A stretch of 64,000 nt of DNA from assembly GCA_029867005.1 (NCBI GenBank), contig CP123443.1, positions 2,542,001 through 2,606,000 of the forward strand, in the 5' to 3' direction. This DNA is from Candidatus Haliotispira prima. Lineage in GTDB: Bacteria > Spirochaetota > Spirochaetia > SP-2023. The position numbers were made by a program, and so were the translations under genes. The notes under the pieces were generated by a model. It made no database searches and was not told where the DNA came from. It saw only the letters and a program-made list of their open reading frames with translations. This document shows, piece by piece, positions 1 through 9,834 of the stretch (within the stretch, counting starts at the first letter, position 1; every line of letters begins with the position of its first letter).

Positions 1-390
1 CACAACTACCTCAAATCGGCCGACTTTGGTGTAGAATGTAGTCTGCTTCCGCCCCGCGAAAGCCTGTGGGAATATCTGCTGATGGCCCTGCGCCTGCGGC
101 GGGGCATCGATGCACTCGAGTTTGTCGATCTGTTCCAACCGCAACAATCAAGCCGAGGATCTCAAAGTGAAGGACCTCAAAGCAAAGAATCTCAAAATAA
201 AAGGCCGCTACAGGCTCGACAACAGTTGGAGCGACGGCTCCAAACGATGCTACCTCAAACGATGCAAAGCTATGCCAATTTCTTTTCCTGGAAAACGGAG
301 GCGGAAACCGTGTACCTGAGGCTTGATGAGCACAGTTTTGACTTGCAGGGGGCCTTTCTCCGCGCAGCCTACCGGGAACTGGAATTATAA
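1..390 (+). CDS. C-terminal part of a HemW-like radical SAM protein (5' end outside window)
   Basis: The frame is open from base 1 to a TAA at 388-390, so the gene starts upstream of the window. The visible 129 residues include an ES-LWEYLLMALRLRRGID stretch, which resembles the C-terminal region of oxygen-independent coproporphyrinogen oxidase-like proteins (HemW: E-lme-LRl-Gi). The catalytic CxxxCxxC region would lie outside. A Ser/Gln/Lys-rich stretch (about residues 43-65) is encoded by three imperfect 15-bp tandem units and looks like an insertion in a loop. HemW proteins are haem chaperones. The assignment rests on a short C-terminal match and could be another radical SAM relative. Confidence 0.5.
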   Translation, partial: HNYLKSADFGVECSLLPPRESLWEYLLMALRLRRGIDALEFVDLFQPQQSSRGSQSEGPQSKESQNKRPLQARQQLERRLQTMLPQTMQSYANFFSWKTEAETVYLRLDEHSFDLQGAFLRAAYRELEL

Positions 391-697
391 CCGTTCCGGC
401 CGGATCCACATTTCACACGAGGCAACCGGGAAACTCTGACGGCGTTGCCGGTTCGTGCCAAAAACAAATTTTTAGAAGGATTTTTACAGACTATCCATCT
501 GACTCATATACCCGATGTACCTTATGTACCTCGTGTACTCCCTCTGTCTATCTACCCTACTTGAGCAATATTTTTATCTACGAACGATATTTTTGCCGAT
601 AATGACTACCAATGAACACGAACAGCTACAGGCGGCCATAAATGACGGCTAGCGGCTGCAAAATTCGGCAGTGGGACGAAAATCGGGAGAAATAACT
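391..697. other. Intergenic region upstream of bioB
   Basis: No gene or RNA was recognised. A short imperfect direct repeat around 516-540 (variants of TGTACCT) is the only pattern seen. The bioB ribosome binding site (GGGAGA) lies at its right end. Confidence 0.5.
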
Positions 698-1693
698 ATG
701 GCAGATATCCTGGAGACCGAACAAGACATCCCGGACAAAGAAGCAGATTTGCTGCGCTACGACCGGAGCAAAGAGGAAAGTCTGGCACTTTTCGAACTCC
801 CCTTCATGGGACTGTTACATCAGGCCCACTCTCTGCACTGCCGTTTCTTTGACCCGAACCAAATCCAGCTCTCCACCCTGCTCAGCATTAAAAGCGGCGG
901 TTGCAGCGAAGATTGCGGCTACTGCTCGCAGAGTTCCCACCACAGCGGGGGTGTCAAAGAAACCGGCCTGATGAATCTTACCGCCGTCAAAGAAGCCGCC
1001 GAAAAGGCCAAAAACCTGGGTGCCGGGCGTTTCTGCATGGGAGCTGCCTGGCGAAATCCGAACGATGAAGACATGCCGCACCTGCTCGAGATGGTGCGCA
1101 CGGTTAAGGAGCTGGGTCTGGAAACCTGCATGACCTTGGGCATGCTCAGTGACGAGCAGACCACCCAACTCAGAGACGCAGGTTTAGACTACTACAACCA
1201 CAACGTCGACACCTCGGAAGAATACTACAGCAAGGTGGTCAGCACCCGCTCCTACCAAGACCGCATCAAAACCCTGAAGGGCCTGCAACGACATGACATC
1301 AAGGTCTGTACCGGCGGCATCATCGGCTTGGGGGAAACGGTGGAAGACCGCGCTTCCATGCTTTGCACCTTAGCCGCTCTGGAACCACACCCCCAATCGG
1401 TCCCGATCAATATGTTGGTCCCGGTAGAAGGTACACCCAGTGCCTTAAATTTGGCAGCACGGGTTGATCCCTTTGATTTTGTCCGTACCATTGCCGTGGC
1501 CAAGATTATGATGCCCGCTTCCCGAATCCGCCTTTCTGCCGGGCGGACTCGCATGTCCCAAGAAATGCAGGCCCTCTGCTTCTATGCCGGAGCCAATTCA
1601 ATCTTTTACGGCGACAAATTGCTGACTACGGACAATCAGGATGCCGAAAGCGACCGGGAACTCCTTGCCAAGCTCGGTATGCACAGTACATAG
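698..1693 (+). CDS. bioB: Biotin synthase
   Basis: Radical SAM enzyme that inserts sulfur into dethiobiotin, the last step of biotin synthesis, in the cytoplasm. The 331-residue product has the radical SAM cluster motif C69-x3-C73-x2-C76 ([10 protein letters not shown]), the YNHNVDT segment and the RLSAGR motif near the C terminus that carries the [2Fe-2S]-ligand arginine in the family. Length is typical. The ATG at 698 is preferred over an in-frame upstream GTG because GGGAGA lies 8-13 bases before it. No other bio genes are near, so it is a stand-alone gene in this window; it may serve scavenged dethiobiotin. Confidence 0.97.
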   Translation: MADILETEQDIPDKEADLLRYDRSKEESLALFELPFMGLLHQAHSLHCRFFDPNQIQLSTLLSIKSGGCSEDCGYCSQSSHHSGGVKETGLMNLTAVKEAAEKAKNLGAGRFCMGAAWRNPNDEDMPHLLEMVRTVKELGLETCMTLGMLSDEQTTQLRDAGLDYYNHNVDTSEEYYSKVVSTRSYQDRIKTLKGLQRHDIKVCTGGIIGLGETVEDRASMLCTLAALEPHPQSVPINMLVPVEGTPSALNLAARVDPFDFVRTIAVAKIMMPASRIRLSAGRTRMSQEMQALCFYAGANSIFYGDKLLTTDNQDAESDRELLAKLGMHST

Positions 1694-1957
1694 TAACAAC
1701 GCCCTTTTTCCGGCAGACGCACGACCGATCGAATGTCGAATAAAGTGCTCCAAAAATCTGCTATGGGATGTATTTTATTCGATTTCTGCCGGACTTCGTT
1801 CGGATGGAACAATAGACATTAAAGATGAAGTGCACTCCGTTTGGTGAGAGAGAAAGGGAACTCAGGCCTCGGTTCATGGTGAAACAGGCTCTGACAGACT
1901 TGGGTTTACAAAGATGCCAAGATGTATTTAGACTGACAGAGTTACAGGAGCAGGAAG

Positions 1958-4069
1958 TTGGCACAGAAAAATAGCAATGGGGAGGAATACACGGACCGAC
2001 CGCAAAGCGCAGAGTTGGTCTCAGAGCCTGTGGTCGAGGAACCTGTGGTTGGCGAAGGTGGTACCGATCCGGAAATAGAAGAATTTGACTATACGGCACA
2101 AACGATGTTGCAGGCTCCCATCGAAACGAGCTACAGATGGAAAGACCCCTTACGCAATGCCTTTGCGGGCAAGTCCAACAGAAAGGCCGGCCGGTCCGGA
2201 GCCGGCCGGAGCAAACGCAGTTTGTTTTTCGCGAGCCTGACCTTGGCCTTTTTCTGCTTCCTCCTCACCTACGGTATCGCCAGCCTGTTCTACTTACAGG
2301 TACCGCTCCCGGAACACGATCTGTCACTCCTGCAATACTTACGCCGGCTCTTGGCATACAGTCAAGGTAATATTCTATTAATATTATTCTTCATTGCCTT
2401 TTTTTCTATTGCTGTCACAGCATCTATTATTCTGTTGTTTCAATCGGTCCGAAAATTGCAAAGAATTTTCAGGCAAGGAATCAAGCCACTCCCGGCAAAA
2501 CATCCTGTAAGCGAACCTATGAATGCCGGTCTCTCCCCCCATTTTGTGCAACCTCAAACGGGCCGGGACCGAGAACGGGAACACAAACCCCAGACTCCCC
2601 AAGCTTCCTCTTTCGCGACAGAAGAAAATACTCTTGGCAGACCGGATGTTGGCACGACAGAGCCGGTCGACCCGGAGACGGTGCCGGACGGCTCCGTCCC
2701 GGACAAAGTACAAAAAGCAGGATTCATCCGGGCACTCAAGAGCAGTGCCGAAGCCAAGACAAAAACGAGGCCGGAAGCGGCCTCAACGCCTGGAAGACCG
2801 AATCAAGAGGCCAGACAGCACTACGATACGGAGCAGCAAAATGAGCAATTTTACTCCAGTCTAAAATTTTTGTTGCGCAAAAAATGGAATTACAGCCTGC
2901 AAAGCCTCATGACGATCCTGTCCGGATTATTGTGTATCCTGCTGACAATAAGCTACCTGGGACAAATAATCAGTCCTTTACTTTGGCTCTTTGGTGCCGT
3001 TTTTCTCATGGTCAGCACCCTGTCTCTCACCATTTTGCGCAACCAGTACATCCAAAGTATGGAAACCCTGTTCCAAAGCACGTTACTGCAAATCTACCAG
3101 TATTCCGGCCCGACAAATTCGTACAACCAACTGCACGCTGTCAATATGCTCTATGCCTTTGCCTTTGCGGAAGCAAGATACTTTCAGAACAGAGTGATTG
3201 CAGAATTTCAAAATATCCTGAAACTGACCAGAAGCTCTTGGTACCAGACAAAGTATAATAATTCCCCCTCTATTCTGGTTGAAGAAGCCCTGCGCAAATG
3301 GCTCTCTGCGGTCGACTTCCGGCAATTGCTGTTTGCCAATAAATCCACTGCATTTACAGGCTCCCCGGACCGGCCGGCGATCTTCTCCAAACAGATCCGC
3401 CACTTGCACGAATGGCTCTACTATCTGTTATTTTTGAAGGATTTCCAAAAATTGGGGGCCTTTCGCGACCAAGCCACCGTCAGTCTGCTCAGCCGGACAG
3501 ATGCCAATGGCCCCGGCTCCGATTACCCCCGCAATTATTCCGACAAGACAAATCGTCCCGGAGGGTACCTTCCCCCGCATTTCGTCTTGGAGAACTACTA
3601 TCTTGTAGGCATCAACCTCTCCAATCTCCGAATTACAGAGGCCCACTTCCGGGACTGTCAATTGAGCCACAGCAACTGGACCAACAGCGATCTGAGTGAT
3701 TGCAGTATTTCGTCCTGTCACTTGGATCAAATCATACTGTACCAATCCTGTTGGCGCCGTTTCCTGTGGCATGCCAATACAGCCCGGGAAATTGATATTG
3801 AACAGTGCTTCTTTTTGCAGGGGAATATCAAATATTGCAATTTACAGGGTATCCAAAGCCGGCAGGACAGCGGCTGGAAGATGCAGCATTGTCTCTTGCA
3901 GGAATGTGATTTGAATCACTCCACCTTTTGTCTTGACGGTTGGCAAAACGTCAAAGCTTCCGGCTGCGGCTGGAATTCGACACTGCTGTCCCTGAACGGA
4001 GAATTATATCACCGGCAGTCTGAAGAACTCCCTCCGGCCTTGGACAAACACCTGCAAATTAAGGCATAG
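1958..4069 (+). CDS. Membrane protein with C-terminal pentapeptide-like repeats
   Basis: Function unknown. The 703-residue product has an acidic soluble N terminus, two predicted membrane segments (about residues 88-112 and 137-162), a long polar low-complexity linker (about 180-290), a second hydrophobic pair (about 310-350), and a C-terminal part (about 540-690) with degenerate pentapeptide-type repeats (NLSNL, DLSDC, DLNHS). Such repeats fold as a right-handed beta helix in known families. A TTG start is chosen: AGGAG stands 7 bases upstream, and no better-placed ATG precedes the first hydrophobic segment. It could be a membrane-anchored scaffold. Neighbour signal peptidase follows after about 100 bp. 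Confidence 0.7.
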   Translation: MAQKNSNGEEYTDRPQSAELVSEPVVEEPVVGEGGTDPEIEEFDYTAQTMLQAPIETSYRWKDPLRNAFAGKSNRKAGRSGAGRSKRSLFFASLTLAFFCFLLTYGIASLFYLQVPLPEHDLSLLQYLRRLLAYSQGNILLILFFIAFFSIAVTASIILLFQSVRKLQRIFRQGIKPLPAKHPVSEPMNAGLSPHFVQPQTGRDREREHKPQTPQASSFATEENTLGRPDVGTTEPVDPETVPDGSVPDKVQKAGFIRALKSSAEAKTKTRPEAASTPGRPNQEARQHYDTEQQNEQFYSSLKFLLRKKWNYSLQSLMTILSGLLCILLTISYLGQIISPLLWLFGAVFLMVSTLSLTILRNQYIQSMETLFQSTLLQIYQYSGPTNSYNQLHAVNMLYAFAFAEARYFQNRVIAEFQNILKLTRSSWYQTKYNNSPSILVEEALRKWLSAVDFRQLLFANKSTAFTGSPDRPAIFSKQIRHLHEWLYYLLFLKDFQKLGAFRDQATVSLLSRTDANGPGSDYPRNYSDKTNRPGGYLPPHFVLENYYLVGINLSNLRITEAHFRDCQLSHSNWTNSDLSDCSISSCHLDQIILYQSCWRRFLWHANTAREIDIEQCFFLQGNIKYCNLQGIQSRQDSGWKMQHCLLQECDLNHSTFCLDGWQNVKASGCGWNSTLLSLNGELYHRQSEELPPALDKHLQIKA

Positions 4070-4171
4070 CAGGACTTATCCCCCCGACCCCGAGTCCACG
4101 GTGATGACAGACCCGCAGTCCCAGTCTACACTGTGGAGAAGAGAAAACGGAAAGGGAATTGGAACTTTGAC

Positions 4172-4780
4172 ATGAAACGGCAGCAGTTCATGTTGTTGGC
4201 CTTCATCTGTGGCAGCTTCCTCGCCGCCTCTGTCTTTCTGCTGCGGCTGTTCCCTCTCATCCAAATACGCGAAAACTCCATGAGCCCAACTCTGCGCTCG
4301 GGAGACTTGGCCATACTCAACCGCTCGGCCTATATATTCGGTGAAATCCAAGTTGGCGATGTCTTGGTCTTCCGCCGTCATTTGAGCCATGCGCCCGGCA
4401 AAATGATGGGCGAAATGACGGGCCGGGTGATAAACAAAACAACAGACAATGCGCGAGAACGGACCGGTCAAACACCCGCAGCACAGCACCCTTTGACTGA
4501 AGAACTGTCTCTTTTTATGATTAAACGCTGTGCCTTGGCACCTCAAACACCTTTGCAGTGGCGTAACTCCCGTTTATTCATCCCATCTTTGAATAGCTAT
4601 GTCAAAATCCGGAAAGAGGTCCGCAACAGCTTAGACGGCCTGACCAAGGTGCCCGAAGGCTTTGTTTTCGTACTGGGAGATAATACGGACCACTCGGTAG
4701 ATTCCCGCAACTATGGGCTGGTTCCGGTGTCCGAAATTCAAGGCAAGGCACTGTGGCTCTCTGCTAAGCCGGATATGTGA
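4172..4780 (+). CDS. lepB: Signal peptidase I
   Basis: Membrane-bound Ser/Lys protease that removes signal peptides from exported proteins on the outer face of the cytoplasmic membrane. An N-terminal hydrophobic anchor (residues 6-30) is followed by the nucleophile motif NSMSPTL (Ser36), the Lys-containing box LFMIKRCAL, and the family box GDNTDHSVDSRNYG near the C terminus. The product of about 202 residues is a short but complete member. The ATG at 4172 is chosen because the anchor then starts immediately; an in-frame GTG at 4133 has no visible ribosome binding site. A polar insert (about residues 85-110) sits between the boxes. Confidence 0.92.
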   Translation: MKRQQFMLLAFICGSFLAASVFLLRLFPLIQIRENSMSPTLRSGDLAILNRSAYIFGEIQVGDVLVFRRHLSHAPGKMMGEMTGRVINKTTDNARERTGQTPAAQHPLTEELSLFMIKRCALAPQTPLQWRNSRLFIPSLNSYVKIRKEVRNSLDGLTKVPEGFVFVLGDNTDHSVDSRNYGLVPVSEIQGKALWLSAKPDM

Positions 4781-4875
4781 TTTTTCCCCGAAGCCCGAAG
4801 AGAGCCATCGCTGTCCCGGTTTCCTATGCGGGACACCCTCATAATATCCGCATGGTATAAGGGATCTACAGGAAT

Positions 4876-5907
4876 CTACTCCGTTTCCGCTTCATTCTGT
4901 TCCGCACCTTGATCCGGCGGAGTTGCTGTGGCCGAAGTGCCGGCCTTGGCAAGAATGTACTCAGGTACTGTTACACCAAATTTTTTGGCCACTTCCTCAT
5001 CGACATAAACTTGAGCAGCCTCATCTCCGTCCTGTGTACGGACGTTCCGGGCAAAAATGGCTTCTTTCTCTTCCTCAGCCTGGGCCTCGATATACCGAAT
5101 GATCAGATCCGCCGTGGCTTCCGCCATTTTGTGATAGTTGGCACCGTAGGAAAACATCACTCCCGTCCCGGCAGAAGACACCGGGTCGGAGGAAAAAATG
5201 GGCACCAAATTGCGGTTAGCAATCTGGACAATCGTTCCCACATTTTCAAACAGGTCGCTGCTGTTGGCCAGATACAGGGCATCCACTCTTGCATCCGTGG
5301 AAACCAAGGCACTTACTGCGTCCGAGATCTGGCCAACGTTGCGAATTAAAGTGGTTTTCACGGAATTGATACCTGCCAAGGCCGAACGGTAGCGGATGAC
5401 CCCTTTGATATACTGAGAATTAGACTCGTTCGCGGATTCGATTTGCCCCAAGTTATCCAGCTCAGGCATCATGGCCATAATATCAAAAAAGGCATTTTCT
5501 ACAGATACCGCATCGCTGTAGCCCGTGATCTGATTGCTGCCGCTCAGCAGACCGGCACTTTCAGGGTCGGTAACTCCCGCATAGATAATGGGGGCACCGG
5601 CATCTTCGGCAAATCTTTCGGCTATTGGTCCGTCTATAGCAATGCGCAACTGAAGCCGAGCGTCACCTGCAAAAGCCGCAGAAATTTGCTCAATCTTCTC
5701 CGTATCTCCTTCGCCATTCTCACTCTCAAAAACGACCTCGGGATGTTTCTCGCTGACAATCGCCATAATACGATCCGCCAGCAGGTTGTTCGAAGGACTG
5801 GCATTATACTTGGCCAGACCGATATACACGGGCTCTTTCTTGCAGCCAATTGCAATAACGGCTGCCAAGAACAGAACCGCACCGAAGTAGTGCCGTTTCT
5901 CATTCAT
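4876..5907 (-). CDS. ABC transporter substrate-binding lipoprotein (tryptophan/tyrosine-type)
   Basis: Predicted lipoprotein of 343 residues with a lipobox ending in Cys22 (AVIAIGCKK), then a periplasmic-binding fold beginning IGLAKYNASPSNN. Features such as GAPIIYAGVTDPESAGL and NLVPIFSSDP match the ABC substrate-binding family (PF04392) linked to amino-acid uptake. The permease and ATPase partners are not adjacent. The second of two close ATGs is chosen because GAGG lies 7 bases before it. The C terminus is an acidic low-complexity tail. Substrate is not determinable here. Confidence 0.85.
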   Translation of the reverse strand: MNEKRHYFGAVLFLAAVIAIGCKKEPVYIGLAKYNASPSNNLLADRIMAIVSEKHPEVVFESENGEGDTEKIEQISAAFAGDARLQLRIAIDGPIAERFAEDAGAPIIYAGVTDPESAGLLSGSNQITGYSDAVSVENAFFDIMAMMPELDNLGQIESANESNSQYIKGVIRYRSALAGINSVKTTLIRNVGQISDAVSALVSTDARVDALYLANSSDLFENVGTIVQIANRNLVPIFSSDPVSSAGTGVMFSYGANYHKMAEATADLIIRYIEAQAEEEKEAIFARNVRTQDGDEAAQVYVDEEVAKKFGVTVPEYILAKAGTSATATPPDQGAEQNEAETE

Positions 5908-6288
5908 AAACATTCCTCAAGAAGAGTCACCTGTCTGAATCGTTCTAAACACCTAGTCAATTCAAGCAGATACCTGCTGATTCTATTGGATTCTAATTTA
6001 CGGCTCAAGCATTTTTTGATATTCTGCTAAAAATGCCATTCGTTTTCTTATAGCGGTTATATAGCTCTCTTTCCTACCCTGTACACCTGATCATCCCAAA
6101 GTTTCCCAATTCCGTGGCGAAAACCGAACCTTTTTCACAGGACGGGTTTCGGCCCCGAACGGTTGCCCCGCCCGTTTTTCGTTCCCCTGACAAATCCTTT
6201 CCGGAGTCTTCCATAACACTTGCTGAGAACATAGTCTACAGGTAAGATGCGGCCCTTCCCCGGAGTTTCAGGAAGCCTAGGAGTGTGT
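5908..6288. other. Divergent intergenic region between the binding protein and PEP mutase genes
   Basis: No gene recognised. It must hold promoters for both flanking genes. A weak hairpin (ACGGG/CCCGT, roughly 6142-6175) followed by five T residues may be a terminator but is not convincing. Confidence 0.4.
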
Positions 6289-7587
6289 ATGAAGAAAGTC
6301 TATGTTTCTATGAGCGGAGACATTATTCATCACGGCCATATTCGCGTGATTGAAAAAGCCCGTGAGTACGGAGAAGTCACCATCGGACTGCTGACGGATA
6401 AGGCCATTACCGAATACAAACGTTTACCTCATCTCCGCTTTGAACAGCGCAGGCAAGTCCTGGAAAATGTAAGGGGTGTCAGCCAAGTCCTGCCCCAGCA
6501 GGACTGGGACGACTCGATCATGGTGCGCGAATTAAAACCGGACTATGTGGTTCATGGAGACGATTGGAAACAGGCTCCCATGGACATTTTCCGCAACAGA
6601 GTGTTGGAAGCCCTCTCCGAATGGGGCGGTGAATTAGTGGAAGTCCCCTATACTCGGGATATCAGCTCCTCGGATATCGTCAAAAACATTTCCGGCACGG
6701 GGATCACTCCCACCATGAGATTGCAAAGTCTGAAACGTCTGATCGCCGCCAAAGATATTGTGCGCGTTATAGAATCTCATAACGGCCTTTCCGGTCTGAT
6801 TGCCGAAAATGCTTCGGTAGAACGGGACGGAAAAATCGTCTGTTTTGACGGCATGTGGTCCAGTTCCCTGACTGACTCCACCAGTCGGGGCAAACCCGAC
6901 ATCGAGGCTGTGGATGTTACTTCCCGCTTAGTTACCATCAACGATATTTTTGAAGTCACAACCAAGCCCATGATCTACGACGGCGATACCGGCGGTAAGC
7001 TAGAGCATTTTCCGTTTACGGTCCGCACCTTGGAACGTGTCGGTATCTCTGCGGTAATTGTCGAAGATAAAACCGGCCTGAAAAAAAATTCACTGCTGGG
7101 CAATGAAGTATCACAAAAACAGGACAGCATTGAAGGCTTCTGCACCAAAATTCAGGCAGGGCTCAAAGCCAGAATCAATCCGGAATTTATGATAGTGACC
7201 AGAATTGAGAGCCTCATTCTCGATGCGGGCATGGACGATGCCATTGCCCGTGCCGAGGCCTATATCGGTGCCGGTGCCGATGCCGTTATGATCCATAGCC
7301 GCCACAAAAATCCCGCCGAAGTGTACGAATTTTGCGCCCGTTTTCACCGCCTGAGCAAGACTGTACCGTTAATTGTGGTGCCAACCAGTTACGACGAGGT
7401 CTACGAACATGAATTGATCGACCACGGTATCAATGTCTGCATTTATGCAAACCACATGCTTCGATCCGCCTACCCGGCAATGTGGGATGTCGCCCACAAG
7501 ATTCTGAAGCACGGCCGCGCCTGCGAAGTCCGCGAACAGTGCCTCTCGATCAAGGATATATTAAAATTGGTACCCGGAACAATTTAG
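6289..7587 (+). CDS. aepX: Phosphoenolpyruvate mutase fused to an N-terminal cytidylyltransferase-like domain
   Basis: Two domains in 432 residues. Residues 1-135 are a nucleotidyltransferase of the HxGH type (MSGDIIHHGH, then SSSDIV). Residues about 145-432 are a PEP mutase of the isocitrate-lyase superfamily, with the Mg-binding PMIYDGDTGG and VEDKTGLKKNSL motifs expected of a true mutase. The enzyme converts PEP to phosphonopyruvate, the first step of phosphonate synthesis; the fused domain suggests CMP activation of a phosphonate or its transfer to a surface polymer (inference). TAGGAG precedes the ATG at 6289. Phosphonopyruvate decarboxylase or transaminase genes are not in the window. 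Confidence 0.92.
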   Translation: MKKVYVSMSGDIIHHGHIRVIEKAREYGEVTIGLLTDKAITEYKRLPHLRFEQRRQVLENVRGVSQVLPQQDWDDSIMVRELKPDYVVHGDDWKQAPMDIFRNRVLEALSEWGGELVEVPYTRDISSSDIVKNISGTGITPTMRLQSLKRLIAAKDIVRVIESHNGLSGLIAENASVERDGKIVCFDGMWSSSLTDSTSRGKPDIEAVDVTSRLVTINDIFEVTTKPMIYDGDTGGKLEHFPFTVRTLERVGISAVIVEDKTGLKKNSLLGNEVSQKQDSIEGFCTKIQAGLKARINPEFMIVTRIESLILDAGMDDAIARAEAYIGAGADAVMIHSRHKNPAEVYEFCARFHRLSKTVPLIVVPTSYDEVYEHELIDHGINVCIYANHMLRSAYPAMWDVAHKILKHGRACEVREQCLSIKDILKLVPGTI

Positions 7588-7799
7588 AAGAAATACTCCT
7601 ACGGAATTTTCGCACCTGTCGGGAAACGAACTTTCCGTTCGTTTACTTTTTTCTTATTTTTCTATAGACCATTGTGCTCTTCATTCCGAACACTGGTTTC
7701 CGGCTTGTCCCACTAAAAATAACAAAAGGGTAAGAAGAATAAATAAACGAATTTAAAGTCTGTTTAGGATTCCCGATTCTGTGACAGGCACCCAAAGAA

Positions 7800-7825
7800 C
7801 TTCGGCGGGCCCGGGCCCGCCGAAG
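7800..7825. repeat. Perfect 26-bp GC-rich palindrome
   Basis: CTTCGGCGGGCCC at 7800-7812 is followed directly by its exact reverse complement at 7813-7825. No T run follows on either side, so it is not a standard intrinsic terminator. It lies about 210 bp after the PEP mutase stop and 107 bp before fmdB. Confidence 0.8.
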
Positions 7826-7834
7826 GACGACGGC

Positions 7835-7866
7835 ACCCCGTTGAGCACCCAGTTGAACAACGGGGT
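7835..7866. repeat. Hairpin upstream of the fmdB-like gene
   Basis: ACCCCGTTG (7835-7843) and CAACGGGGT (7858-7866) form a perfect 9-bp stem with a 14-base loop, 9 bp after the 26-bp palindrome. It may be a 5' leader structure or part of a termination region. Confidence 0.7.
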
Positions 7867-7931
7867 CCATTCGGAAATTGCGGTCGTTCCCTGCCAAAGT
7901 GGGATTCCCCGGACAGACACGGAGGTCAACC

Positions 7932-8180
7932 ATGCCTACTTATGATTATCAATGTGATTCGTGCCATGCGGAACTGGAGACATTCCAGTCCATCCATGAC
8001 GAGCCGCTACAGGATTGCCCCCATTGTCAGCAACCCAAATTACGCCGTTTGATTTCCGGAGCAGGCGTAATTTTTAAGGGCAGCGGATTCTATGTAAACG
8101 ACAGCAAGAAGACAGATTCTAAAAAGAGTGAAAGTCCCGCTCCTGCTGCTCCCGGTACAACAAAAACCACTTCCGCATAG
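7932..8180 (+). CDS. FmdB-family zinc ribbon protein
   Basis: Small 82-residue protein with the FmdB/CxxC-CxxC signature: MPTYDYQCDSCHAELE, then DCPHCQQPKLRRLISG and VIFKGSGFYVND. The two CxxC pairs (Cys8/Cys11 and Cys28/Cys31) bind one zinc ion in the family. A Ser/Lys/Pro/Thr-rich tail follows, as is common. GGAGG lies 8 bases before the ATG. The family is a putative regulator of unknown detailed role. Confidence 0.9.
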   Translation: MPTYDYQCDSCHAELETFQSIHDEPLQDCPHCQQPKLRRLISGAGVIFKGSGFYVNDSKKTDSKKSESPAPAAPGTTKTTSA

Positions 8181-8520
8181 TCTTTTCCGGCATAACCTTC
8201 CGTCATTTTATTTGCCGGATATGAGGGGGCCTCAATGCTTCCAAAGCTGGAGCCATATGCCTTATTTCGACTCCGAACCGGCGGGCCCTTTTTCACCTTG
8301 CCTTTTCTCGTTGCCTTTTGTCACCTTGCCCTTTGTCAGTTCTGTCACTTCGCCTTTCGTCTCATTACATATTCGGTCACATCCCATCTCTGTGACGTTT
8401 GGATATTGGGACAGAATAATGATTTTGTGTGCTATAAATTTTATACCTTCACAAGAATTGTATAGCATAGTTCTGAAATAAATACTTTCCGCAGATTCCC
8501 GGAGAACAAAGGTTATTTTC
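8181..8520. repeat. Intergenic region with pyrimidine-rich imperfect repeats
   Basis: No gene seen. Between about 8292 and 8366 the sequence is a run of imperfect repeats built from variants of CACCTTGCCTTT and TTGTCA. The rest is AT-rich and probably holds the promoter of the following P-loop protein. Confidence 0.5.
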
Positions 8521-9834
8521 ATGAAAAAAAGGTGGTTTAGCAAAGAACCGATTGCAGAGCCTGTATCCGGACAACAAAAGGCGGTCGACCCAAACATCCT
8601 TGCGAAACAGGACTCTGCACACTCCCAACCGGGGCTCAAGCCCTTGCAAAATGCCAACACACCGGACGAAGAGTCTAATTTGTCGCGGCAGGCAGACCCA
8701 AAACCGGAAAACATGCGGCACAGACGAAATCGCGGCACTCTCCTTTTGGAAAGACTGGGCCTCCGGCAGCAACTCCAATCCTTGCGCGAACGGATTGAAC
8801 CGATCATCGAATCACGCTTTGAAGGGCACCAGAACGTAGTCCAAAAACTGGATGTTTTACTGCGTGGCGGCCGGCCGCGTCCCTTTGCCTTGGTCGGAGC
8901 CAGCGGTACGGGCAAGAGCTTCCGCGCCCTGCTCTTTGCCGAAAACCACAATATCCCCTACCTGATTGATGATGGGATATTGATTGAGGGGGGGCGTATC
9001 GTTGCGGGACAATCCGCCAAAAACGAGCTGATCTACATCAAAGCGATCAAGACCGCTCTGTTTGATAGTCCGGAACACTTGGCAGAGGTCTGCCAAGCCA
9101 TCAAAGAAAACAAGGTACAACGAATTTTATTGGTTGGAACTTCGGTCAGAATGGTGCGTTTAGTCGCAGAACGTTTGGGACTTCCAAAGATTGCCGACAG
9201 CGATATCACTCATATCGAAGAAATTTCGAGCCCGGAAGAAATTGAACAGGCTCGCAAAAGCCGCAGCTCCGGACATCACATCATTCCTGTTCCCGCCGTT
9301 GAAGTCTCTCGGGAATACAGCAATCTGATTCGCGACGGTTTCCAGATTTTTCTCTCAGACTTGCGCATGGGAATGAAACACTACTTAAAAAAGAAGATTC
9401 GAAGACGACCGAAGGGCGGCAAAAAGGAAAGAATCTTTGAAAAGACCGTTGTCAAGCCTCAATTCATGAAAAGGGCTCTGGAAGATGTCCCCCAAGGGAA
9501 AAAAACCGGCCGCATTCAAATCACGGAGAATGCTTTGCGCCAGATGATCGTGCATTGCATTGACGAATACAGCCAAGATATTTGGGTACAGAGGATAAAG
9601 ATCCGAATCAGTCGCACTTCGTACAAAGTCAAGATATTCATCACCCTGCCACTGCGAGTAATCAAAGGACAAGACTCGCAAAACACAAAAAACACAAAGG
9701 GTGTAGAAGGTGCAAAAAACTCCGAACTAAATAGCTACCTATATAAATTGCAAAATTATGTTGTCAACAGCCTCCACCGTCATGCCGGAGTTGCCTTGGA
9801 AGAACTGAGTATTGAAGTTCTGGAATTTATCTAG
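8521..9834 (+). CDS. P-loop NTPase of a conserved bacterial type, function unknown
   Basis: The 437-residue product has a polar, probably disordered N terminus (1-70), a helical segment, and a Walker A motif GASGTGKSF near residue 126. It then continues IPYLIDDGILIEGGRIVAGQSAK, and GGRIVAGQSAK recalls a conserved nucleoside-kinase-like or AAA-type family. No clear Walker B is assigned. The C-terminal half is basic (KKKIRRRPKGGKK at about 290-302) and includes an Asn/Thr/Lys low-complexity insert near 385-400. Could be an RNA- or nucleotide-binding ATPase. The ATG directly follows a T-rich segment, with GGAGA about 20 bases upstream. Confidence 0.7.
   Translation: MKKRWFSKEPIAEPVSGQQKAVDPNILAKQDSAHSQPGLKPLQNANTPDEESNLSRQADPKPENMRHRRNRGTLLLERLGLRQQLQSLRERIEPIIESRFEGHQNVVQKLDVLLRGGRPRPFALVGASGTGKSFRALLFAENHNIPYLIDDGILIEGGRIVAGQSAKNELIYIKAIKTALFDSPEHLAEVCQAIKENKVQRILLVGTSVRMVRLVAERLGLPKIADSDITHIEEISSPEEIEQARKSRSSGHHIIPVPAVEVSREYSNLIRDGFQIFLSDLRMGMKHYLKKKIRRRPKGGKKERIFEKTVVKPQFMKRALEDVPQGKKTGRIQITENALRQMIVHCIDEYSQDIWVQRIKIRISRTSYKVKIFITLPLRVIKGQDSQNTKNTKGVEGAKNSELNSYLYKLQNYVVNSLHRHAGVALEELSIEVLEFI

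Noticed and set aside
6142-6175. Possible terminator hairpin between the binding protein and PEP mutase genes
   Set aside because: Only a 5-bp stem with a long loop; kept as a remark in the intergenic entry.
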